Shown piece by piece: positions 1 to 7,825 of a stretch of 64,000 bases of DNA. The stretch lies in the NCBI RefSeq assembly GCF_000773975.1, contig NZ_JRUQ01000059.1, positions 87,315 to 151,314 of the forward strand, in the 5' to 3' direction. The position numbers were made by a program, and so were the translations under genes. Source of the stretch: Erwinia typographi. GTDB taxonomy: Bacteria > Pseudomonadota > Gammaproteobacteria > Enterobacterales > Enterobacteriaceae. Position 1 is the stretch's first letter. Each line of letters starts with the position of its first letter. Under the pieces are notes generated by a model. The model had not been told where the DNA came from. It did not search any database and saw only the letters and a list, made by a program, of their open reading frames with translations.

Positions 1-558
1 GGTGGCGGAAAAAAGCAAAGTCTGGCGCGACGATGGACAGTGCCCGATGATCGCATCGATATCCTCACGGAAACCCATTTCCAGCATCCTGTCAGCCTCA
101 TCGAGTACCAGCGTCGTGATACTGTTCAGCTTCAGGGTTTCACGCTTGAGGTGATCAAGGATACGCCCTGGCGTCCCAACCACGATATGCGGGGCATGAG
201 CTAACGAATCGCGCTGAGCGCCCATTGGCTGTCCGCCGCACAGGGTCAGTATTTTGATGTTGGCGGTAAAGCGGGCCAGACGGCGCAGCTCTTTCGCCAC
301 CTGATCGGCCAGCTCACGCGTGGGGCAAAGCACCAGCGACTGCGTCACAAACTGCGTGGCATCAATGCGATTCAGCACGCCAAGGCCAAACGCGGCCGTT
401 TTACCGCTGCCGGTTTTAGCCTGCGCGCGAACGTCTTTCCCCTCCAGAATGGCGGGCAGTGCTGCTGCCTGGACTGGGGTCATAGTGTGGTAGCCCAGCT
501 CGTTCAGATTGGCGATCTGGCTGGCTGGCAGGGATGTCAGGGTTGCAAAAGCGGTCAC
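1..558 (-). CDS. dbpA: ATP-dependent RNA helicase DbpA, N-terminal part (cut by window edge)
   Basis: DEAD-box helicase that acts on the 23S rRNA hairpin-92 region during 50S ribosome assembly. The visible 186 codons start at a GTG (558-556) and read MTAFATLTSLPASQ. Helicase motifs appear in order: the Q-motif region (TPVQAAALPA), Walker A (AKTGSGKT), PTRELA, GG, TPGR, DEAD and SAT. The second RecA domain and the specificity-giving C-terminal RNA-binding domain lie outside the window. No ATG start fits, because the GTG aligns with the usual DbpA N-terminus. It sits upstream of ttcA on the same strand order as in E. coli, separated by a strong ttcA terminator hairpin. Confidence 0.95.
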   Translation of the reverse strand, partial: MTAFATLTSLPASQIANLNELGYHTMTPVQAAALPAILEGKDVRAQAKTGSGKTAAFGLGVLNRIDATQFVTQSLVLCPTRELADQVAKELRRLARFTANIKILTLCGGQPMGAQRDSLAHAPHIVVGTPGRILDHLKRETLKLNSITTLVLDEADRMLEMGFREDIDAIIGHCPSSRQTLLFSAT

Positions 559-604
559 GAATTACTCTCTGATAAAACCGGCGGGCGGATTGGCGCTGAG
601 TGTA

Positions 605-645
605 GCAGAAAACCGCGCTCAGCCGTTACTGTCGGCTGAGCGCGG
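605..645 (-). terminator. Intrinsic terminator of ttcA
   Basis: A perfect 13-bp inverted repeat (613-625 with 633-645, 7-nt loop) lies just beyond the ttcA stop codon. On the minus strand it is followed by TTTTCTG, so it fits a rho-independent terminator for ttcA. Confidence 0.8.
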
Positions 646-661
646 CCAGTACCGACAACGA

Positions 662-1555
662 TTAAAGATTGGTCACGTCGATGAACATGGACTTATCAAT
701 ATTGCTGGAAGAGATCGTCGCTTCAGTAAACGCGTACTCTTCTCTCTCACCTTCACGAGCCAGCGGCAGATTAACGAAATCAAACAGATTGCGGTCGGCC
801 AACTGGCTTGGGCTGACATTCTGAAGAGATTTAAACACGCTTTCTACGCGGCCCGGCTCTTTCTTATCCCACTCGTTTAGCATCGCTTTGATCGCCTGAC
901 GCTGCAAATTCTCCTGCGAGCCGCACAGGTTGCAGGGAATAATCGGGAAGTCTTTATGCTCAGCGAACTTAATCAGATCTTTTTCGCGGCAGTAGGTCAG
1001 CGGACGAATCACCACGTTACGCCCGTCATCGGAGCGCAGCTTCGGCGGCATCGCCTTCATGCGCGCGCCGTGGAAGATGTTCAGGAACAGTGTCTCAACG
1101 ATATCGTCCAGATGATGCCCCAGCGCAATTTTGGTCGCGCCAATACGCTCAGCGAAAGAGTACAGAGTGCCCCGGCGCAGTCTTGAGCACAGCCCGCAGG
1201 TGGTCTTCCCCTCAGGAATTTTCTCTTTCACTACCGAATAAGTGTCTTTGTCGACGATATAGTAAGGGATATCCAGACTTTCAAAATACTCAGGCAGAAT
1301 ATGCTCAGGGAACCCAGGCTGTTTTTGATCGAGGTTGACCGCCACCACATCAAAATGGATCGGCGCAACCTTCTTTAAACTCAACAGGATATCTAACATA
1401 GCGAAGGAATCTTTGCCGCCGCTCATGCAGGCCATCACCACATCATTCTCTTCAATCATGCCGTAGTCGGTGATAGCGTTGCCGACGTTTCTGCGCAGCC
1501 GCTTTTGAAGCTTGTTGTATTCAAGCGATTCTTTTCTGGTATCTGTCTGATTCAT
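662..1555 (-). CDS. ttcA: tRNA 2-thiocytidine(32) synthetase TtcA
   Basis: Cytoplasmic ATP-dependent enzyme that thiolates C32 of certain tRNAs using an Fe-S cluster. The 297-residue product carries the PP-loop SGGKDS at residues 45-50. The cysteines expected to bind the cluster are visible as CGLC (C120, C123) and CNLC (C208, C211). Length is slightly shorter than the 311 residues of E. coli TtcA. It lies between dbpA and the ynaL/fnrS/zntB block, the E. coli arrangement without the Rac prophage. A strong hairpin ends the transcript. Confidence 0.96.
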   Translation of the reverse strand: MNQTDTRKESLEYNKLQKRLRRNVGNAITDYGMIEENDVVMACMSGGKDSFAMLDILLSLKKVAPIHFDVVAVNLDQKQPGFPEHILPEYFESLDIPYYIVDKDTYSVVKEKIPEGKTTCGLCSRLRRGTLYSFAERIGATKIALGHHLDDIVETLFLNIFHGARMKAMPPKLRSDDGRNVVIRPLTYCREKDLIKFAEHKDFPIIPCNLCGSQENLQRQAIKAMLNEWDKKEPGRVESVFKSLQNVSPSQLADRNLFDFVNLPLAREGEREEYAFTEATISSSNIDKSMFIDVTNL

Positions 1556-1734
1556 AGCTACTTCTCACACCGCCGATCGGGATCGACTGTCGATTTCCTG
1601 GTTAGACCCTTTTATGGCGGGGAGTATACGGGTTTTTACCAAAGGTTGAAATAATCGCCGCGGCCCGGCGGCGATAACATCAGCCTGACTTCCCTGTCTC
1701 TCAAAGGGTCTGGCCCTGCTCTGCTGGTCCGTGG

Positions 1735-1887
1735 CTAATTATAGGTGGGCGGTGGGTCCAGAATAGGATCGGGGTCGAGCGGCGGATCGGGCAACGGCTG
1801 CGGTACAGGCAGCGGTTCCGGGATGGGAACCGGGTCGGTTGGGATAGGTTCGGATGCGCGTGGAGTGTCAATTGGGGTGAATACCAT
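1735..1887 (-). CDS. ynaL: Small proline-rich protein, YnaL-like
   Basis: A 50-residue protein (MVFTPIDTPRASEP...) in which nearly every second residue from about position 13 is proline (PIPTDPVPIPEPLPVPQP). The start is fixed by a textbook Shine-Dalgarno AGGAGG five bases before the ATG at 1887. Longer readings from 1923 or 1947 would translate that ribosome-binding site as FEEEE and are rejected. Composition, size and position between zntB/fnrS and ttcA match E. coli YnaL as remembered. No enzymatic domain is visible and its function is unknown. The extended polyproline form could be a binding ligand or a translation-stalling tract that needs EF-P (inference). Confidence 0.7.
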   Translation of the reverse strand: MVFTPIDTPRASEPIPTDPVPIPEPLPVPQPLPDPPLDPDPILDPPPTYN

Positions 1888-1953
1888 CTCTTCCTCCTCA
1901 AAACTGGCATGAACCTTAAGCATAGGCACGCAGCTCACCGCTGGCAAATGGGC

Positions 1954-2071
1954 AAAAAAAAGCCGGGATTACCCGGCTTGTACGAATTAAATGTGCTATG
2001 CAGTAATTCAAAAAAAGGAAGTAAGACAATATGGAGCACAACGCCCATCGCTTGACGTTGCATTCACCTGC
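1954..2071 (-). ncRNA. fnrS: FnrS, anaerobically induced small RNA
   Basis: Read on the minus strand, the segment begins GCAGGTGAATGCAACGTCAA and continues through CGATGGGCGTTG and CTCCATATTGTCTTACTTCC, nearly identical to remembered E. coli FnrS. It ends in a GC-rich hairpin (AAGCCGGG-taat-CCCGGCTT, 1962-1979 region) and a run of eight U. Length is about 118 nt against 122 nt in E. coli. It lies between zntB and ttcA/dbpA as in E. coli. FnrS is an Hfq-dependent RNA that represses mRNAs of aerobic functions such as sodB, maeA and gpmA when oxygen is absent. Conservation of the 5' and single-stranded core suggests the targets are kept. Confidence 0.93.
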
Positions 2072-2106
2072 GAAGAAGATTTTGCCCCAATGACAACGCA
2101 AGAATA

Positions 2107-2120
2107 TTGATTTTGGTCAT
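2107..2120 (-). promoter_or_regulatory. FNR-binding site of fnrS
   Basis: On the minus strand ATGAC-CAAA-ATCAA matches the FNR consensus TTGAT-N4-ATCAA at 8 of 10 positions, with a perfect downstream half. Its centre lies 42.5 bases before the predicted fnrS start at 2071, the spacing of a class II FNR-activated promoter. Confidence 0.8.
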
Positions 2121-2155
2121 TTTTAAGCGTCCTTTTAGCCCTTTATCGCCTCATT

Positions 2156-3139
2156 TTACAACCATTTACGCCGTCGTAACCACCACGCAACACCAAGCAC
2201 CATTGCCACCAACAAAAAGCAGAAGGTGCCAAACCCGTATCCCCAGTTGCCGCCGGGTATCCCGCCAAGATTGACCCCAAACAGGCCGGTAAGAAAGGTG
2301 GTCGGCAGAAAGACCATTGCCAGCAGCGACATGGTATAGGTGCGGCGGTTCATCGCCTCAGCCATAACCGTACTGATCTCGTCGGCCAGTACGGCGGTTC
2401 TGGCTACGCTGGCGTCCAGGTCATCCAACCCTCTCCCCAGTCGGTCGGAGATATCCTGCATTCTCCGGCGCTCGTCATCACTCATCCACGGCAGCCGCTC
2501 GCTGGCAATACGTGAAAATACATCCCGCTGCGGCGCCATGTAACGTCGCATAATGATCAGCTGCTTACGGATCAGCGCCAGCTCGCCTCTCGGCGGCACC
2601 TGTTGATCCACTACCGCGTCTTCCAGATCGATAATTTTATCGTGCAGTTCTTCAATAAACTCGCTGGTATGATCGGTCAGCGCATCGCACACTTCTACCA
2701 GCCAGCTGCCGCCGTTGACCGGACCGTTGCCATTTTGCAGATCGGTCAGCACTTCATCAATGGCGAACACTTTCCGCTGACGCGTTGAAACAATCAGCTT
2801 CTCGTTGATAAATACCCGAATAACAACCAGCTGGTCGGGGCGCGACTCGCTGTTAAGATTAACGCTGCGCAGCGTAATCATAGTGCCGTCGCCCAGGCGG
2901 TTTACCCTGGGTCGCATACTGTCGCCGCCCAGCGCATCGCGCACCGAATCCGGCAGTAGCGGCGTGGAAGTCAGCCAGTCGGCGCTTTCGCGGTGGGTAT
3001 AGTTCAGATGCAGCCAGCAGGGCCGGTCACAATGAATGACGTCTTTGTCATCGATGGGAATTAATCCGCCCTTTCCGTCAAGCTGACAGGAAATTATGGC
3101 GTCCGAAACCTGTAAAGCCTTGCCTTCAATCACGTCCAC
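2156..3139 (-). CDS. zntB: Zinc transporter ZntB (CorA family)
   Basis: Inner-membrane pentameric transporter of the CorA/MIT superfamily, associated with zinc movement. The 327 residues match E. coli ZntB in length. A large cytoplasmic N-terminal domain is followed by two C-terminal transmembrane helices. The family signature loop appears as GVNLGGIPG at the end of TM1 and is followed by TM2 and a basic tail (WWLRRRKWL). It is monocistronic, with fnrS downstream on the same strand. Confidence 0.95.
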   Translation of the reverse strand: MDVIEGKALQVSDAIISCQLDGKGGLIPIDDKDVIHCDRPCWLHLNYTHRESADWLTSTPLLPDSVRDALGGDSMRPRVNRLGDGTMITLRSVNLNSESRPDQLVVIRVFINEKLIVSTRQRKVFAIDEVLTDLQNGNGPVNGGSWLVEVCDALTDHTSEFIEELHDKIIDLEDAVVDQQVPPRGELALIRKQLIIMRRYMAPQRDVFSRIASERLPWMSDDERRRMQDISDRLGRGLDDLDASVARTAVLADEISTVMAEAMNRRTYTMSLLAMVFLPTTFLTGLFGVNLGGIPGGNWGYGFGTFCFLLVAMVLGVAWWLRRRKWL

Positions 3140-3275
3140 AGCCGCTCCGCACTAAGCATTATCAATACGATACAGTCTAGCCTGAGCGCCAGCCGTTGCA
3201 AAACAGGCTTGTTAACGCTATCCGTTAAAAACCGTGTCATTGTGCAAATAAAATAGCCCTTTGCTCAGCGCAGCC

Positions 3276-3599
3276 TCAAACGCGGGGTTGGCACCTGGTT
3301 TTCTCCAGAGCTTTAAGCTGCGCCATACGTTGATCAGCGTGTTTTTGCGCCACGCTTTTCGCCACGCCGTTACCGATGCCGAAATCACCAAGGAAGCCCA
3401 GGACCGTTAAACCATCAAATTTCCCGGTCTGGTCAATCTTCAGTTGGACCTGTTGCTGGCTGGCAATCTCTTTCCGTACGCCCCCGCAGTCCAGCTGCGT
3501 GGTCTGAACCACGCTTACTGGAGGTGAAGCGGGATACTGCTTAAGCGCGCAGCCATAAAGCAGCAGGACAACGGCAAACACGGTGCAGAATCTGAACAT
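3276..3599 (-). CDS. Small predicted lipoprotein
   Basis: A 107-residue protein starting MFRFCTVFAVVLLLYGC. A hydrophobic signal segment ends in a lipobox (LLYGC), so the product should be a lipid-anchored envelope protein. Two further cysteines (DCGG and TRCQ) could form a disulfide. The ATG at 3599 is preferred over an in-frame TTG at 3605. It begins two bases after the mppA stop, so it is probably co-transcribed and translationally coupled with mppA. No domain is recognised. Its place behind a murein-peptide binding protein hints at an envelope role only (inference). Confidence 0.7.
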   Translation of the reverse strand: MFRFCTVFAVVLLLYGCALKQYPASPPVSVVQTTQLDCGGVRKEIASQQQVQLKIDQTGKFDGLTVLGFLGDFGIGNGVAKSVAQKHADQRMAQLKALEKTRCQPRV

Positions 3600-3601
3600 A
3601 C

Positions 3602-5218
3602 TCAATGTTTAAGAATATACAGCGTGCGGCTATAGGCTACGTCTTCCGGATTGGTGATCGGGTAGCCTTTCACCCAGGGCTTGATCAACCGGCCATTGGT
3701 GTACTGGTACAGCGGCGCAATCGGCACCTGGTCGGCGATGATCTGCTCTGCCCGATTGTAGTCGTCGTTGCGAACGGTGCTGTTGGTTTCACGGCTTGCC
3801 TTTGCAATGACCGCATCATACTCCGCACTTTTAAACTTGGCGATATTGCCGCTGTGGGAAGAGGTCAGCAGGCTGAGGAAGGTTGAAGGTTCATTATAGT
3901 CACCGACCCAGGACGCGCGGATCACGTCGAAATTGCCGCTATTGCGGCTGTCGATGTAGGTTTTCCACTCCTGGTTCTGCAACTTCACGGTTACGCCCAG
4001 ATTTTTCTTCCACATCGAGGCTACGGCAATGGCAATCTTCTGGTTGTTTTCAGAACTGTTGTACAGCAGGGTTAAATCCAGCGGGTGCGTTGGCCCATAG
4101 CCAGCGGACGCCAGCAGCGCTTTTGCCTGCTCGTTCAACTCCTCCTGCGAATGCTGTTGCAGGAAGCCACGCTTAGGCTGGAAGCCTGCGGTGACATCCG
4201 GCGTAAAGTGCCACGCCGGTTTTTCACCGGTGCCCAGCACTTTCTCCGCGATAATTTTGCGGTCGATACTCAATGAGAGTGCCTGACGTACGCGCACGTC
4301 TGCCGTCGGACCCTTGGTGGTATTGAACGCGTAATAATAGGTGCCCAACTGGTCAGGCGTATAGACCTGGCCAGGCAACGCCTTTTTCAACATGCTGTAC
4401 ATGTTTTTGGGGAAGGATTCGGTAATATCAATGTCGTTTGCACGATAGCGCTTGGTGGCGCTGGACTCTTCATTGATCGGCACAAACGTCACTTTATTCA
4501 ACACGCTGTGGGCGTTATCCCAGTACTGGTCATTGCGCACCAGCACCAGCTTTTCATTAACCACCCTCTCCTGCAGTTTGTAGGCCCCGTTGCCCACCAG
4601 ATTCCCCGGCTGCGTCCACTCTTTTCCCGACGCCTCAATCACTTTTTCCGGCACCGGGTAGAGGCTGAAATTGGCGGTCAGGCTGACGAAATACGGTACG
4701 GGTTTATCCAGCGTCACCTTCAGGCGCCTGTCGTCCAGCGCGGTCACGCCCAGCTTATCCGGCGTCATCTGCCCTTTGGTAATCGCCCCAGCGTTCTGAA
4801 TCCCGGCCAGTTCGGCAAACCAGGCAAAAGTAGAGCCGACCTGCGGGTCGACCAGCCTGCGCCAGCTGTAGACGAAATCGCTGGCCGTTACCGGCTCGCC
4901 GTTCGACCACTTCGCATCCTTACGTAGGGTAAAAATCCAGGTTTTGTTATCGCTGGTCTGCCACTGCGTTGCCACGCCGGGAATAATGTTGCCTTTGGCA
5001 TCCTGATTGGTCAGCCCTTCGAACAGATCGCGGATCACCTGAATTTCCGGCAGTCCGACCGCTTTGGCCGGATCGAGAGAAGCTGGCTCATCTTTTATAT
5101 GGCGGACAATTTCCTGCGTGGAGGCCAGAGCCGTACCCGGCGGCACCTCAGCGGCAGAAACGGCGGCAGTCACTACCAGCGCCAGCAGCGCCAGCGTAAA
5201 ACGGGAAGAGTTGTTCAC
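3602..5218 (-). CDS. mppA: Periplasmic murein-peptide-binding protein MppA
   Basis: OppA-family (SBP family 5) periplasmic receptor that hands the murein tripeptide L-Ala-gamma-D-Glu-mDAP to the oligopeptide permease for recycling. The 538 residues (E. coli 537) begin with a Sec signal peptide ending around AVSAA. The family motif region NDLVYSW-type (SDFVYSWRRLVDP) and the characteristic C-terminus AYSRTLYILKH are present. It is divergent from mpaA and ycjG, which degrade and epimerise the same peptide, so the cluster forms a murein-peptide salvage module. Generic OppA is the alternative, but the local context and C-terminus favour MppA. Confidence 0.92.
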   Translation of the reverse strand: MNNSSRFTLALLALVVTAAVSAAEVPPGTALASTQEIVRHIKDEPASLDPAKAVGLPEIQVIRDLFEGLTNQDAKGNIIPGVATQWQTSDNKTWIFTLRKDAKWSNGEPVTASDFVYSWRRLVDPQVGSTFAWFAELAGIQNAGAITKGQMTPDKLGVTALDDRRLKVTLDKPVPYFVSLTANFSLYPVPEKVIEASGKEWTQPGNLVGNGAYKLQERVVNEKLVLVRNDQYWDNAHSVLNKVTFVPINEESSATKRYRANDIDITESFPKNMYSMLKKALPGQVYTPDQLGTYYYAFNTTKGPTADVRVRQALSLSIDRKIIAEKVLGTGEKPAWHFTPDVTAGFQPKRGFLQQHSQEELNEQAKALLASAGYGPTHPLDLTLLYNSSENNQKIAIAVASMWKKNLGVTVKLQNQEWKTYIDSRNSGNFDVIRASWVGDYNEPSTFLSLLTSSHSGNIAKFKSAEYDAVIAKASRETNSTVRNDDYNRAEQIIADQVPIAPLYQYTNGRLIKPWVKGYPITNPEDVAYSRTLYILKH

Positions 5219-5403
5219 AGCACACTCCAGCGTAAGGACGATTAAACGGACTGATTAACCGCACTCTAACGCAAATCGTTGATCGGTAAATAGCATTTTT
5301 CGCACCCTCTCCCGTCCGCTCGCAGAAACGTGACCGGCGCAGACCTTTTGTTCCCCGTCGGTTTACGTTAGCTTTAGGGAAAACAATTCAGGAGTGAATA
5401 ACC

Positions 5404-6111
5404 ATGTCCCCGATCCATCCGCGCCCGTTACGCGGCAAGCTCGATGCAGAAAGTAAGGTTTATGGCGCTTCGGTACTCGGCGCCCCCCTGCTATGGTTCC
5501 CGGCTCCGGCGGCTGATGAACAAAGCGGGCTTATCCTGGCGGGAACGCACGGTGATGAAACGGCGGCGGTGGTCACCCTCTCCTGCGCAATGCGCACGCT
5601 GGTTGAACCTCATCGTCGGCATCATGTGGTGCTGGCCGTCAACCCGGACGGCTGTCAGTTAGGACTGCGGGCCAACGTTCGTGGCGTCGATCTGAACCGT
5701 AACTTTCCCGCCGCCAACTGGCAGGCTGGTGATACCGTCTATCGCTGGAACAGCGCGGCGGATCAGCGTGACGTGTTGTTATCAACCGGCGATCGTGCCG
5801 GCTCTGAACCCGAAACGCAGGCGCTGTGCGATCTTATCCACACGTTGAAACCCAGCTGGATCGTGACCTTCCATGAGCCGCTGGCCTGTATTGAGGATCC
5901 AGATACCAGCCCGCTGGGCCACTGGCTGGCGAAGGAGATGGATTTACCGTTAGTTACCAGCGTTGGCTACGCCACGCCCGGTTCGTTCGGCAGTTGGTGC
6001 GCCGATCTCAGTTTACCGGTGATCACCGCAGAACTGCCGCCCATCTCCGCCGACGAGTCGACGGAGAAATACCTTGGCGCCATGGTCGATTTACTGAGCT
6101 GGCAGCCCTGA
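5404..6111 (+). CDS. mpaA: Murein tripeptide amidase MpaA
   Basis: Cytoplasmic zinc carboxypeptidase (M14 family) that splits the gamma-D-Glu-mDAP bond of recycled murein tripeptide. In the 235 residues the metal-binding HxxE is seen in GTHGDE (H49, E52), a second ligand in FHEPL, and the catalytic glutamate in ITAELPP. The substrate arginine region DLNRNFP is intact. A purine-rich Shine-Dalgarno (caggag) precedes the ATG. Its 3' end overlaps the convergent ycjG by 21 bp. Confidence 0.94.
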   Translation: MSPIHPRPLRGKLDAESKVYGASVLGAPLLWFPAPAADEQSGLILAGTHGDETAAVVTLSCAMRTLVEPHRRHHVVLAVNPDGCQLGLRANVRGVDLNRNFPAANWQAGDTVYRWNSAADQRDVLLSTGDRAGSEPETQALCDLIHTLKPSWIVTFHEPLACIEDPDTSPLGHWLAKEMDLPLVTSVGYATPGSFGSWCADLSLPVITAELPPISADESTEKYLGAMVDLLSWQP

Positions 6112-7074
6112 AAAATCGATCCGCCCACAGCGGAAAGGGAGCGATGGCTCAACGTCCACCGCCAGCCAGGTTGGCCCGTCGAGATCGACAAAACGGGCCG
6201 AATTGACCAGCGGCAGCGCGGCGGCAATTGCTCTTGAGGTACACAGCATACATCCCAGCATCACCGCAAAGCCGGCCGCTTTTGCCGCCCCGGCCAGCAG
6301 CAGCGCCTCGGTCAGCCCGCCGGTTTTATCAAGCTTGATATTGACCATCTCATAGCGCCCTCTCAGCCCAGGCAGGCTTTCCCGCGTGTGGCAGCTTTCA
6401 TCAGCGCAAATCGGCAGCGGATGGATAAAATTGGCGAGCGTGGCGTCATCGGCAGCGGGCAGCGGTTGCTCCAGCATTACCACGCCAAGATCGGCCAGCA
6501 GCTGGCAACGGGCGGCCAGCCCTTCGCTTTGCCAGGACTCGTTGGCGTCGACAATCAGCGTCGCCTGCGGCACGGCTGTTCTGATCGCTACCAACCTTTC
6601 GGTAATCAGCGCATTATCCAGCTTAATTTTCAACAGCCTTGCGCCATTTTCCCACAGCGCCAGCGCCGAGCTGGCCATCATTTCCGGCGTGTCTATGCTG
6701 ACGGTCTGGGCCATCTCAATCGCCTGAGGCCGGGCGGTTGCGGTCAATTGCCAGAGATCCGTTGCCAACTTCCGCGCCTGCAAATCCCACAGGGCCGAGT
6801 CGATGGCGTTGCGAGCCGCGCCCGCTGGCAGCGCCTGCTGGAGCTGTTCCCTGGTCATGCCCTGCTCAAGTTCGGTGAACAGCGCGGCAATTTGCGCCAT
6901 GACCGATGCCACAGTTTCACCATAGCGCGGATAGGGAGTGCATTCCCCCACGCCTTTAATCCCTCCTTCCTCCAACTCAACCACCACCACGCCCGCCTCG
7001 CTTCGCGTACCGCGAGCGATGGCGAAAGGCGTATGCAGCGGCCAGGCTTCCGGGTAGACCTTTACTGCTCTCAT
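6091..7074 (-). CDS. ycjG: L-Ala-D/L-Glu epimerase YcjG
   Basis: Enolase-superfamily enzyme that epimerises L-Ala-D-Glu released by MpaA to L-Ala-L-Glu for further use. The 327-residue reading from the ATG at 7074 has AAGGA at proper distance. An upstream extension to 7137 is rejected because it is unlike the family N-terminus MRAVKVYPEAWPL. Visible active-site elements are LKIKLD (KxK base), VDANES, LEQPL, CADES and NIKLDKTGG, giving the two lysine bases and the three acidic magnesium ligands. It converges on mpaA with a 21-bp overlap. Confidence 0.94.
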   Translation of the reverse strand: MRAVKVYPEAWPLHTPFAIARGTRSEAGVVVVELEEGGIKGVGECTPYPRYGETVASVMAQIAALFTELEQGMTREQLQQALPAGAARNAIDSALWDLQARKLATDLWQLTATARPQAIEMAQTVSIDTPEMMASSALALWENGARLLKIKLDNALITERLVAIRTAVPQATLIVDANESWQSEGLAARCQLLADLGVVMLEQPLPAADDATLANFIHPLPICADESCHTRESLPGLRGRYEMVNIKLDKTGGLTEALLLAGAAKAAGFAVMLGCMLCTSRAIAAALPLVNSARFVDLDGPTWLAVDVEPSLPFRCGRIDFSGLPAQ

Positions 7075-7269
7075 CAACGAATCCTTATTGCGGGAAGAAA
7101 GATAAGTACACTCACAACATAGTCCTGACCAGGACATTTTGGCAATGTCGGCACGAGCTTAGCGACATGCTCCCGCTGACGTTCGGGCTTTGTTACGGTT
7201 TTTTCTGTCTGAGTGCGTCAGCATGACATACACTCAGTGCAGTGTTCACTGCGCTTATAAGGAAAAGCT

Positions 7270-7773
7270 ATGTCTCAGACCGTTCATTTTCAGGGCAACA
7301 ACGTTGCCATTGCAGGCCAGTTTCCTGCACCGGGCCAGACCGCAAAGCCTTTTACCCTGGTCGCGAAAGACCTTTCTGACGTTTCCCTTACTCACTACGC
7401 TGGCAAGCGTAAAGTGCTGAACATTTTTCCCAGTATTGACACCGGCGTTTGCGCCGCTTCCGTCCGCAAATTTAACCAGCTGGCCGGCAGCATTAATAAT
7501 GCGGTCGTGCTGTGCATCTCCGCCGATCTGCCTTTTGCCCAGTCCCGCTTTTGCGGTTCTGACGGCCTGAGCAACGTGGTAACGCTCTCCACGCTGCGTG
7601 GCAGTGATTTCAAACAGGATTACGGCGTAGCGATCGCCGATGGCCCGTTAAAAGGGCTGGCGGCGCGTGCGGTTGTGGTGCTGGATGAGAAAGATAACGT
7701 GCTGTATAGCCAGTTGATTGATGAGATCACCACCGAGCCTGATTATGACGCGGCGCTGGCCTCGCTGAAATAA
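7270..7773 (+). CDS. tpx: Thiol peroxidase Tpx
   Basis: Atypical 2-Cys peroxiredoxin that reduces lipid and other hydroperoxides using thioredoxin. The 167 residues hold the peroxidatic cysteine in [13 protein letters not shown] (C61) and the resolving cysteine in SRFCGSDG (C95), the canonical Tpx spacing. AAGGAAAAG precedes the ATG. It ends in a bidirectional terminator shared with the convergent tyrR, the E. coli arrangement. Confidence 0.97.
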   Translation: MSQTVHFQGNNVAIAGQFPAPGQTAKPFTLVAKDLSDVSLTHYAGKRKVLNIFPSIDTGVCAASVRKFNQLAGSINNAVVLCISADLPFAQSRFCGSDGLSNVVTLSTLRGSDFKQDYGVAIADGPLKGLAARAVVVLDEKDNVLYSQLIDEITTEPDYDAALASLK

Positions 7774-7792
7774 GCACCTTGCTTGTTAGTGT

Positions 7793-7825
7793 AAAAGGGG
7801 CGGAATCACTTCCGCCCCTTTTTTT
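7793..7825. terminator. Bidirectional terminator between tpx and tyrR
   Basis: AAAAGGGGCGGAA-tcac-TTCCGCCCCTTTT is a near-perfect hairpin with A-tract on one side and T-tract on the other. It can stop both convergent transcripts, and the tyrR stop codon lies inside its T-tract. Confidence 0.9.

Noticed and set aside
1916..2101. Minus-strand 61-codon frame over the fnrS region
   Set aside because: The DNA is explained by the FnrS RNA and its terminator. The frame runs through the terminator hairpin.
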